Source: Paramacrobiotus metropolitanus (lineage: Eukaryota > Tardigrada > Eutardigrada > Parachela > Macrobiotidae). Taken from it: 64,000 nucleotides of DNA. The notes beneath the pieces were generated by a model. That model saw only the letters and a program-made list of their open reading frames with translations. It did not search any database and was not told where the DNA came from. The stretch spans positions 868,001 through 932,000 of the forward strand of contig NW_026570259.1 of assembly GCF_019649055.1 (NCBI RefSeq). Direction: 5' to 3'. Both the position numbers and the translations under genes were made by a program. Numbering within the stretch: the stretch's first letter is position 1; every line of letters begins with the position of its first letter. Of the stretch, positions 36,218 through 46,644 are shown one piece after another.

Positions 36218-39200
36218 ATGGCTTCGAACACCGTCAATGCTGACGATTCAGTGTCGAATTTGAGTGATATACCTTCTTCGAGCAGATCAGAAAATAAAAT
36301 CAAAAAGTCTGTACGCTTTCGAGATCCATCTGATCAAAACAGCGGTGCTCACACTCCCAGTGATCTAAGCGGTGATGTCGGTGACAAATCTGCGCAAATG
36401 GAACGGGCAGCGAAAGAGGCTGCGTACAAGGACTCCAAAACCAAATTTCCACAAAAAGGTTCAGCTATATCGGTTAGAATGGAGGATCTTGAATTGGATA
36501 ACGAAACAGAAGATGATCTGTCGGATACCCAAGAAAAAACTGGAAAGGAATTCGAAAGGGATTTGTTGGGCGAACAGCCGAAATCTGGTGAGTTATTAAC
36601 GTTTGTGAAGGCCAAAATCACGAAATGCTTGTTAATTCTGTGCTAAGAGTCCGAGACAAATTCTCCAGAATACGCGTAAACTGTCAGATAAAGTGTTATT
36701 TAAACGAGGCAACCGTACTGTATTATGGTCGAGGTGACAATGCTTCCATTTGCTGTTTCCTTGTTATCTACACAGTATCTCTTGGTTGTGCATGAAAATG
36801 TCGTGGTCTTTTGCAGATTCCGCAGAGCATTCTCTTACTAAGAGAAGTGAAAGTCAGTTTGCAAGGCCAGTGCAGCCACTGCAACATGCATCGAAATTAG
36901 TTGAGAAACCTAGCACGAACGACAGCAAGAAACAGCTAAGCGATGCAAAGCCGAGTTCACCATTAAACTTCCGCGATGGCTCCAAGACCAAAGACTCTGA
37001 GAGGCAGAAGCCAAAAGCCGATAATACGGAGAAGACTTGTTACATTGATAAACGGCGTCTGTCGGAAGTACGTCCCGCAGATGAAATTCGCTGCACCTGT
37101 GAAGACTTTGAAAAGTATCCTGAGCACATTCGAAGCGAGAGTCGAGAGAAAAAAGAGCGCCCAACTGAAAATGGAACCAAACCGTCGGAAGCGAAACCGC
37201 AAGTGTCCGACAAACAAGATATACAAGAGTCAAAGCCGCCGGCACGGGAAAAACCGCAATCGCTCCAACCGAAACCGGAGCAGACCGAAAAGCCGGAAAC
37301 ACCGGTGTCAAAACCGGAGACCAGTAAATCCTCGCAACAGAAAACCGAAAAAGATGAATATGACAGATTAAATGTCACGAAAAAGGATTCATCTACGCTG
37401 GGAAAGTTATGGGATAACCTCAAGAGTGCAACCAATAATTTGGCCAAAAAGCCTTCAACGGATATTCAACAGCTACCACAGCAAAAACCAACTGCATTCA
37501 GGGACACTCAGTCGTTGAGTTCTGTTCCCGCCAGTGGGTTACCGGACTTCATTCAGCGGTTTTCATCGGCTTCGAAACTTGCCGATCTGGTGAAACCAGA
37601 AAGCGTGCAAAAAGCGGCACCTATCAGCACTGCTTATCAGACGAATCCTCACATTAAAATACATGCCAAAATTGACGTTGGAACTGGCAAAATCGAAAAG
37701 ATAGTGCTTGAGAATACCGAAAGCGATAACGTTACCGGTACGAAAGAACCTAAATTCGAATTCTTGCCGGTTGAGCAAGCTGCGGCCACAAATGCAGGAA
37801 CGCCCAACGAAGGTGCCCCAAGCAGTTCACAAAATAAACAGCAAGAGCAACAAAAGCTTGCTGACGAGCCTGTAGAAGATACGCAAATGCCGACTTCAAA
37901 TTCACAAGCAAGCGCGTCACATGATGCGAACGATGTACCGGAAGCGCTTAACTCTCCACCAGCACCATACAATGCCAACACCGTCAGCGAGTTTCTCATG
38001 GAGAGACCTATCACCGATGCTTTGTTCAGCCGACCGGCTGTGGGACGGAAAAAGTCACAAGGTCGAGCCAGTGAGAAGCGGCTTCACATGAAATCCAATC
38101 CAGTTCCGTTCAATAAAAGCCACGAAAGCCTTTCGGACAATGAATCGAAAAGGAAGCGCAAGCGGGTGAGGTTTGCTGATTCCGACGAACTGATTGACGT
38201 AAAGGTGTCGGAGCTTTCGGACAGCGCAAGCGAAAATGAAGATACAGGAACAGGGGAAACATCCAGCGGTATCAAGGATAAAATTATGGACCAGGCAAAG
38301 CAGTTGTGCGATTCGGCGAAAGACACGATTGTGTCGTTTGTCCATCCAACAGCCAACTCAAATAAACAAAACCAACAGCAAGAAATCAACCCACAAAACG
38401 ATGTTGCAAGTGAAAACAGTTCAGACATGAAGAGCCAGAAAACGTCGGACAAAGAGTCAGAAAGCTCGGATCATGAGAATGCATCCGGATTTCAGATTAT
38501 ATCTAAACTGGAGGCTACCAAAAACGTACTGGAAGAAAAGGCTAAGAGTGTTACTGGAACAGTGATAGAGAAAGTGAATGATCTGGTGCCCTCGCTTCGA
38601 ACAGCCAATGCAGAAGCAGAGGCCGGAAATACTGAAACAGAAAAAACCCAGGATAATGCAGTTAACAAGGCTAAGCTGATTTATGATAAAGTAAAAACGG
38701 GATTATTGAACCAATCGAACAACCTGGTCGGCGCAGCGAAAGACACAGCTTCCAGTTTTTTCGAAGACTCACAGAAACACAACGATGCCACAAATGCCGG
38801 TTCCACGCATTCTCTGGAAAAGCCGAATGATTCTGGGCAAAACGATAGTGCAAGCCTAATTGATAACATTCGAACCGATGGCTTCGGGAAAGCTGTAAAG
38901 GATGCTGTTGCTAATGTGTTTTCTTCCGGCGAGAACGTGTCCAAGGAAGAAACGCGGGAGGATATACCGTCGCAAGATATAAAATCGGAAGCACGAGTGG
39001 GGAAAGCTAGTGAATCAACAAAACAAGCATCGAATCCACAGGAAAGCCAAATATCTGACACCGAAAATGTCCTAGACAAACCTGACGAAAACTTGTCGTT
39101 TCTCGGAAAAGTAAAGGACCAGATATTGGACCAAGCTGGACATGCGTACGACTCGGCTAAAGAGGTTGCTGGAAAAACTGTTGGGACCGCAAGCGACCCT

Positions 39201-41465
39201 GCAGCAGATACTCGCTCTCTTGTCGAACCTAGTGAAAACTCCGGTTCACAGCAGAAAGGCGCTTCACAAACTGGTAAAACCATCGGGAGCATTGTAGAAA
39301 AAGTAAAAGACCAGTTGCTGAATCAAGCGGAGCATACGTATGATTCTGTAAAGAACGTTGCTGGGAAGATTGTTGGAACAACCACTGAGGAGGCTTCCGC
39401 TTCTAGTCCTCCGGACATATCTGACAAAAAGGAAGATCTTTCGGAAGACGAAAAGAAATCTGCAGAAACTACCGATAAGGCCACTGCAAACGTTTTGGTA
39501 AAAGCCAAGGATCAACTCGTTCATCAAGCTGAACAAGTTTACGACTCAGCAAAAGAGACTGCTGGGAAAATTGTAGGCGCGGCAACCGAAAAGCTTTCAC
39601 TGATTAGTCACCAGTCTCCTGAGCCACAAAAGGCCAAAGCTCCTGATACCAGCAGTGCGCATGAAAACGCGCGCGATACAGTGGAATCCTCAAATAAATC
39701 GGGGTACAAAGAGTCTGAGAAAGCCCAGGCTCGCGGCAAAGGCTCGTTTATTGATCTGTTAAAATCTGAGGGATTAGGCCCGGCTCTCAGATCAATAGTA
39801 TCCAACACCTTTGTCGGCTCATCTGATTCTGAAAAGAAAAACGAAGCTACCGAAAAAGGCGACGACCTTCCGACCCACGCACTAAACGTAAAAAGTAAGA
39901 AAGCCGATGCCGACAAAGAAAATGACACAGAAATACTGCAGAACTCCGACATCCTTACTGAGGAAAGCGAGGACGAACTATCTTCCAAAGGTATATACAT
40001 TTTAAGCCATCGGGCAGCAAATATCTACACGAACTGAGTTGTACATAGGTGCACTAATATGTGTTACCCTTTAATGTACTGTTTCTTTGCAAAATTGGCA
40101 CAACTTGCAGTTGCAGTTTTTGTAGCGAGCCATCGTTCATCCAGTATTTATTTCCCTGCATCGGAATATTTTTGGTTGCAGACTTGAAAAATCGCCGATT
40201 AAGCCCTACTGACAGTGACGAAATGGATGCCCAACCCAATCCTATACATGCCACCAGAAGTCTGACCGACTTAAAGGATGACCACAGTAGTCGCACATTA
40301 GAGCAACAGCAGCAGAAGGCGGACGAGGATGATAGCAGCACAAAATTAGCAGATGAGTCGCCAGCGCAACACCAAGACCACCCACAAGAACATGAGGGGC
40401 TTTTCGACCGGTTCAAGCATATGATCTTGCATGCGCTCGAACACCATCCCGAGCAACAGACGCCGAATCCCGCAGTTCCTCAAACCAAAGCCAGTTTGCC
40501 TTCTTCTTGCAACGAGAATTGTGTGGATTATTGTGTCAAGCATTCGGGAGAGTTCCTTATTGCCGACCCAGATCGGCATATGACCCGATCACGAACTAAC
40601 CTCACTTCACAACACGACCTGTCGGAGCCGGTGAGGGAAACGGAGAACAACACGAAAGAAATTAACCAGTCACGAGAAGCCTCCAGCGCGGAACACGGAA
40701 TGCTGAACAATGTTTATGGAACAGTAAAGGAAATGCTGAGCTTTATTTTTGTCGCGGAACACGGGGAATCACCGAATGAAGGAACTACCAAAGACGTACA
40801 GAATTCAGAGGAATCAAATGGAGAAAACAAAAACAGCAAAACGTTCCACAATACAGATCAAAATACGTCCGAAAGCGAAGGTATGCTTTACACGATATCA
40901 CCAGCTAAATAAATTCTGGGCATTTTAATGTAGCGCGAACTGTAGCTGTTCTATTGTAATTGCAGATGCGGAAGACGAAGTACAACAGAGACAAGCCAAT
41001 AACGAGCAGGCCAGAAACGAAGCGACCCTCGACGAAAGTATCCTTCGAACGCGTCGTGCACGTCGGAAGAAGCCGCCCAGTGGCATCGAGACAGGCACCT
41101 TCTCCATGCCGTACTCTTTCAACCAACAGGGCCCTCCCATATCCGTTGATCTGAATGATGATTCGGAAAGTGATGCACACACTTTACCCGACCACATGTT
41201 CCGCCCACCCGGAGCTGTGCGATACGCTGCATACATCATTGGCGGCTGTATGGTGTCCATGGTGCTGTTGGCTCTGCAGGAACGCGTTACCGAATCAGTG
41301 TGGATACGACCGGAAGTGTGGATACCGCGGCTAGCAGTGACGGTGTTGGTGACCTTAATGATTGGTTTGGTATATGGATTCGTCACCAAAACGGACTTTG
41401 TGCGGAAACCAAATAGTAATAGTCGTTTGAATTCAGACAGTGACCGTGTTAAAAATAAAACTTGA
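36218..41465 (+). CDS. Giant disordered protein with LEA-like repeats and C-terminal membrane anchor
   Basis: Four exons, 36218-36587, 36817-39990, 40182-40880 and 40966-41465; every intron is phase 1 and the total is exactly open at 1580 residues. The chain is Lys/Glu/Ser/Gln/Asp-rich. Residues ~650-1130 carry amphipathic repeats of the form KVKDQ-hh-xQA-xx-YDSAKExAGKhVG: IKDKIMDQAKQLCDSAKD, KVKDQILDQAGHAYDSAKE, KVKDQLLNQAEHTYDSVKN, KAKDQLVHQAEQVYDSAKE. These resemble group-3 LEA 11-mer helices. A second repeat type is 'NIRTDGFGKAVKDAVANVF' and 'LLKSEGLGPALRSIVSNTF'. The C-terminus has two hydrophobic segments (YAAYIIGGCMVSMVLLAL and LAVTVLVTLMIGLVYGFV) and a short basic tail. Function unknown: membrane-tethered desiccation-type chaperone, or a lipid-binding organelle protein. 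Not a KASH protein by its C-terminus. Confidence 0.85.
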
Positions 41466-41700
41466 TCTAATTTTAGTCATTATTTTTATTGGTTGACGAG
41501 ATTCAGGGCAGGTACAGTGCACACTTGATCAGTACAACTGCAGTCTGTTTGTCTATAGTGTTTTGTGGTAATTGCCACGACACTTGTATCGCTGGCGTTT
41601 TAACTGTTTGAATTATGTCGCTGACATTTTGCGCATATCGCAAGCCGTGCTTTTTTAAATTAAACATTGAAGTGAAAACCAAACGGACCAATGAGGTTTT
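41466..41700. other. Convergent spacer
   Basis: Short 3'-3' gap between the LEA-like gene and GST1. The AATAAA at 41453-41458 overlaps the end of the LEA-like coding region. Nothing else seen. Confidence 0.5.
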
Positions 41701-42400
41701 TCACCAAAAGCTAAGGTTGCGTTTTCGTAGCCATTTCTGAATACCATCACTGTTCCATATCTTGCTGCCGTGGTCTCTAAGCGTTGGATAATCATCCAGA
41801 ATTCCTTTCTTAAATCTTTCTAAAGTGTAGAAATAGTACGCCACTGAGATATCCACCAGGCTTGTTTGGGTGCCCACTAAAACCCCGTGCTTGGTAGCAG
41901 CCAAAATTTCTTCCAACTTCTTCAGGGTAAGCGGGGCTTGGTCAATGTAGTCTGCCTTTGCCTGAGCGGCCATTTCCGGTTGGTTCTCAAAAAATACCGC
42001 TTGGACATATCGCGGATATGCTGCTCTGCGATCTATAAGCATACCTTTCGTTAACCAGCTATTGCCTTCACTTCCGGTTTGCACTGTTATCAGTGTTACT
42101 TGCGTTACCTTTAACGAAGTCCATTATCTCATCGATCCTTGCTTCTTCCCATGGATTTTGCCCATACAAGTTAAATCTTCGGGCTAAAAAGCGCAGTATG
42201 GTGCCTAATTCGCCTAGCACTTGTCCGTCTACTTCAACGTATGGTAGCGTGCCGAACGGTGTTTTAGGCTTCATTAATGGCCATTCTCTGAGTTCAATGC
42301 GGTTATCCACGAAATCTTGGCCGGCATAAGCAAACAACCACCGAATGGGTTCACCTCGGCCTCCACCATCAAAATAGTGGAGAATATACGTAGAACTCAT
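41701..42400 (-). CDS. Sigma-class glutathione S-transferase (GST1)
   Basis: Exons 42400-42109 and 42032-41701, phase-1 intron of 76 nt (GTAACG...GCTTATAG); 207 residues, typical for the class. The thioredoxin-fold domain starts STYILHYFDGGGRGEPIRWL, with the catalytic Tyr of Y-F-x-G-x-G-R-G-E. The glutathione-binding loop is TPFGTLPYVEVDGQVLGELG. The helical domain ends DISVAYYFYTLERF and IQKWLRKR. Sigma GSTs conjugate glutathione to electrophiles and can isomerise prostaglandin H2. Exon 1 has exactly the same length (292 nt) as in GST2 and the intron is at the same codon, so the pair arose by duplication with inversion. They are arranged head to head about 730 bp apart. Confidence 0.92.
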
Positions 42401-43132
42401 TTTATAATATTTTCTTATTTTGTAATAAACGCAAATCGAGTTCTGCTGCAGTGCTGTTCAGAGTACGACAACTGAATACGGCATGCTGAGTTCTTAGCAA
42501 TGAAAATCGTGGAGGACTACTCTAGTCAGATTCCACCGTATGGTATATCATTCAGTTACTCTAAGTAAAACGTCGCATTACTTAAATTATAAATGCACAT
42601 TACTACAAGTATTAATCGAAGCCGGTTTTCTAACGGCAGAGTGTAAAGAACATACAAGAATAATATCTATTGTTCGAATTCTTTGCATTAAAATTTCTAT
42701 TCAAAAGCACCGGTAGTTTACAGAGCGTTTTTACATGCTAGTAGACCGAATGATTTTAACTCCCTCACTGCACAGTGCAAACTTCGAAAACCAGTTTCTC
42801 GGTCAACGTATTCCTCGGTTCTGTGGCAATAACTTCGAATGAAAAAGGTATGGAGCATTATCGGCAGAAATTAACAGACCTGAGCCAGCGTATTAGACGG
42901 TAGACATTTATTTGGACTTTGCAGTGGAGATCATAGTGCACACTGCACGGTTGTACGGTAACAACGCTCTAAATCCGGTTCCGGGTTATACCACTCCGGA
43001 CTTTCATGTACACGTACAAAGAATTTTATGCGATTGACAGGTAATTACAGTCGAGTCTAAGCGTTCACTTTATATGGCAGCAACTAACATCTGTTGGCAG
43101 TCTGCTATAAACAGATTAAGAGTTTTCCAACC
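42401..43132. promoter_or_regulatory. Shared promoter region of the divergent GST pair
   Basis: About 730 bp between the two GST start codons with no coding signal. Divergent orientation implies shared or adjacent promoters. I find no exact antioxidant response element. Confidence 0.4.
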
Positions 43133-43977
43133 ATGGCTACCAAGTATGTGTATCATTATTTTAATGGACAGGGTCGTGGGGAAGCTGTCCGTTGGATCTT
43201 CGCTTTAGCCGGTGAGGATTTTGTGGATCATCGTATTGACGCAGCCGAATGGCCCGAGTTCAGATCGCAAACTCCTTTCGGAACATTACCGTTCTTGGAA
43301 GTGGATGGTAAAATTCTGGGAGAAAGTCTGACCATTCAGCGTTTTCTTGCACGCCGATTTGGCCTGGTTGGGAGCAACGAATGGGAGCACGCCAGAGTTG
43401 ATGAACTGGTCGATTATGTTACCGGTATGTTGGCCACCTTTAATACTACTAACTTGCTCGAAATTATGAGAATTATTGCTGTATCACGGCTTAGTGTATA
43501 TATACACGTATATAAGTACCTACTGTATGCTGTATACATACATACATTAACAGTATGCGTACTTCTATATATACAGTACTAATATATGGTTGTCCATGCA
43601 GTACTACGTATTCTGTAATTACGCGCCCACTTTTGAACAGATTGTCGAAAGACATATCCGGATTGGGTTTACGCTCGCTTTTTCCACAATGACATGCAAA
43701 AGCGGAGCAGGTGCGGGAACATTACTTGAAAGCCGCTGAAACGCCATTAACGAAATTGCAAGACATGTTAGCGCAGAATGACAAAGGAGAAGGGTATTTT
43801 GTCGGACAAGCACCAACTTGGGCGGATATTGCGATCACCTGCTATCTGGACACCATTGAAAACTTTGAGCAAGGCTTCCTGGCGAAATATCCAACACTGA
43901 AAGCCTATCGAGAACGTGTTCGCAATTATAAAGGAATTAAAGACTGGATAGCAAAGCGACCAAAAACAGCGTGGTGA
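43133..43977 (+). CDS. Sigma-class glutathione S-transferase (GST2), one frame break
   Basis: Exons 43133-43424 and 43641-43977. The start MATKYVYHYFNGQGRGEAVR, loop TPFGTLPFLEVDGKILGES and end RNYKGIKDWIAKRPKTAW match GST1 and the sigma class. Exon 2 opens DCRKTYPDWVYARFFHNDMQ, the counterpart of DRRAAYPRYVQAVFFENQPE in GST1, then loses frame at the A4 run 43698-43701. One added A restores AEQVREHYLKAAETPL, matching GST1 AQAKADYIDQAPL, and makes the exon length fit. A pseudogene is possible, but everything else is intact. The 216-bp intron is rich in TATATA/GTATAC dinucleotide repeats (43490-43580). Confidence 0.85.
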
Positions 43978-46644
43978 TCTTTTTTTCTCTGTTTAGACTG
44001 CAATTAAGAGTATAACCGTACGTATCTTGCCGCATATTGTCGACATTTCTTGCTTGTTTACCGTGTATCTTTGAGAATAACTGAGATTTATGCTCTGACA
44101 TTTTTAGAGTAATTCAATATCTTAAAGTTAAATTTAACAAAGTTTTGAATGTAGTGATTTGCTGCAGTTATTTTAGTTTTCCGGGATCGATGTAACACAT
44201 CGTAAAATGTACTCTGTAGTGACCGTAGTTTCATAATATGGTTGTAATGAGTGTTTTATCATAAGTTTCTCACATATTCTGTGCTTCTAGTTTTGTCGAA
44301 AACTGCGGTCACCAAAATAGCACTGGAGGACAAAACCAGAAGGAATAGCTTGAAGAATTTCTTTTTGATGCAGACTGATTAAATAAAGATAAAGCATATC
44401 GATGACCGTCACAAACGCATGATCGATTATCAATTTTTTCTTGTTATGCATCCATACTTGGGCCACAATATGAAAGTAGCGGGTAATTTTGCGATATTGC
44501 ATCCGTTTGCTCAATAACTCAATGAAAAGCGGGGTCGGGTGGTTTGTTAGTTGTTCAAGGCAGCGCAATTTTGACAGGATTGAATTTTATCAAGCCAAGT
44601 GGCTACAAGGACCCTCCACACTACAAGCTGTTCGTATGTTGTTGCTTTTTGTTATCACGTTTCTTTTGTACTACGGGTGAGCAGACCCTTGAGTTGAATG
44701 AGCGAAGCACGGCCCACAGCGCCCGCTACTGCATCTGCAGACCGGCATAGCCGAGCCATAGCAGCGGAAAGGATCGGAGCATCCGATGCTGACCGGATCG
44801 TTTATCGTTTCTGGTCTGCAGATTAAAATGGATGGAATTAGATTTGCGCCGGATGGAATGGATATCGGATGGAATTGTTAGCCTCCGGGAGGCCTTTTAC
44901 GGTGGGATCGATTGACTCTAGACGCCCTTGCACAGGCGAAAACGGCATAATGTGTAAAGTGTGGAAATGTCCGTTTGCTAACACGGAACATCGTAGATAG
45001 TACTAGATAGTGATACGGTTCATTACAGTACATGTTACAGTAAACATTATGCAGCCTGCGCGCGGAAGCTAACGAACGCTTGCTACAGTGCAACACATAA
45101 AATTAAAACCAACAGTACAAATGTTCTATGTACACGGAACACTCCACGTGTTAGTATAAATGAATGTATTATAAAACAATCATATTAAACGTAATTATTA
45201 TAGAACATTCTGTTTATTATGTATTTTACAAAATTAAATTATTACTGAGCGCGGTGTACTTTATAGGCAGATTGAATCCACAGTACCGCTGCCAGAGTAG
45301 AAAAACGATTTACACACAACTATGCAATTATTATGTGACTTAAGTGCACGGGTACTAATTATTCATGAGTTAGTAATAATTTTATGGTGCACACTTCTGC
45401 ACTGCAGCAACGGAGTAATCTTCCATATAATGACGTGAGCAGCATAAGCAATTCCGTTGTTTCTAATTAATGTTCGGTTACACTGGAGTTCCACGAGCTT
45501 TTTTCCCTTGTCCATTATCGAATCAATAATGCAAGTGATTTTGCCGGTTCAGACTGGGTTGCAGTATGTGCTGACTGAAGGATCGATAGCAAAGTGAGTT
45601 AGCAAAGTCCCTATTCTGTAAACGGTTACCAGTTGGGTTAGTGAAAGAGACAGCATAATCTGACACCAGTGACACTTTAAGGCCTGTTCTATCAAACAAC
45701 GGCGCTAACTAAATTTATGATCCCCTTATACGGACCCCGCTGCGGGCGATGGGCACAAGGCACTGCAGCAGCAGCTCCGGAAACAGGCACTTAGATACGC
45801 TGAGCTGTCTTTTACGCTCCACAGAGCTGTTAGAAATGCCGAATAGGTGCACCGCCACTCTGTAAGATGACAACTGAAGCAGATGTGCTTCAGATGGAGG
45901 AAGTGCAGAAAAGTTGCCAACCATTTCTGTGGGTCAGTACTGAGATGAGGAAAATGGAAATGGCGTTGTCGGCAAGTTGGCAGCCCATTGACAGGGCGTT
46001 ATTGTAACGGCTCCAGGCAGTTATCGCCGCAATAAAAAAGGCGCTAGTTTCCGGCCATTGATTTGCGCCTGTCTTGCCATTCATGCCTGGGACCGGGAGT
46101 TGTTAGTAAATTAAAGATCCTGCCATATTGCTGTTGCTCCACACAAAGAAAACACGTCATGTTACTGCGCTGGACAGTCGATGTCTGCTAGTGTTTCCTT
46201 TTTGTACCAAGAATGCGGGATAAGCACTGTTGAGTCGCAATTGGTTGCAGTGCGCCAGCCACAGCCCCATTTGGCGGATGTGTGTGCATACATGCTCCTG
46301 CGTGTACTGCACATATGTGTGTGCGTCGTGGATAAAAAGCAATCAGTCAGCAACTGTCAGGGCATTGATTGCACACTACTCATGGAAGATGGCAGATAAT
46401 TACAAAGATTTAACACGCAAACTGGATGTCCCGCTGTACAATGCCGGCAATGTTGTGTAATCGATTTTGGTCACATTGGGCTTGGTGTGTGTATGTGTGC
46501 TTGTGTGAAATGGTGTGAAAGTTATAATTTGTGACGGGACTAACATGTTCGTTGTGTTGTGGAGATCAGCCGCGAAAGTGCTACGTTATGGCGTATGGGA
46601 TGTGTAATAACATAGTACTGTGATAATACCGCAACTTGCCACAA
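43978..46644. other. Gene-poor stretch
   Basis: About 2.7 kb. Small ORFs exist on both strands. The only ones with protein-like composition are on the minus strand: 44287-44568 (hydrophobic, VIDMLYLYLISLHQ) and 45715-46084 (two overlapping frames, LLQLSSYRVAVHLFGISNSS). Neither has a recognisable family or clean splice structure. 44750-44880 has GATCGGAGCATCC/GGATCG-type short inverted words. Confidence 0.45.

Noticed and set aside
36976-38452. Several overlapping minus-strand ORFs across the LEA-like gene
   Set aside because: Open by codon bias of the Lys/Glu/Ser-rich plus strand; no start context or similarity.
40966-41465. KASH-domain ending for the membrane-anchored protein
   Set aside because: The chain does not end with a PPPX-type peptide and has two, not one, hydrophobic segments.
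42084-42108. Apparent 25-nt intron in GST1
   Set aside because: The longer 76-nt intron (acceptor GCTTATAG at 42033) gives DRRAAYPRYV directly after exon 1, which aligns with GST2; the short intron adds non-homologous residues.
45715-46084. Possible chemoreceptor-like membrane fragment on the minus strand
   Set aside because: Hydrophobic and frame-broken, but no diagnostic receptor motif and no splice sites that join the pieces.
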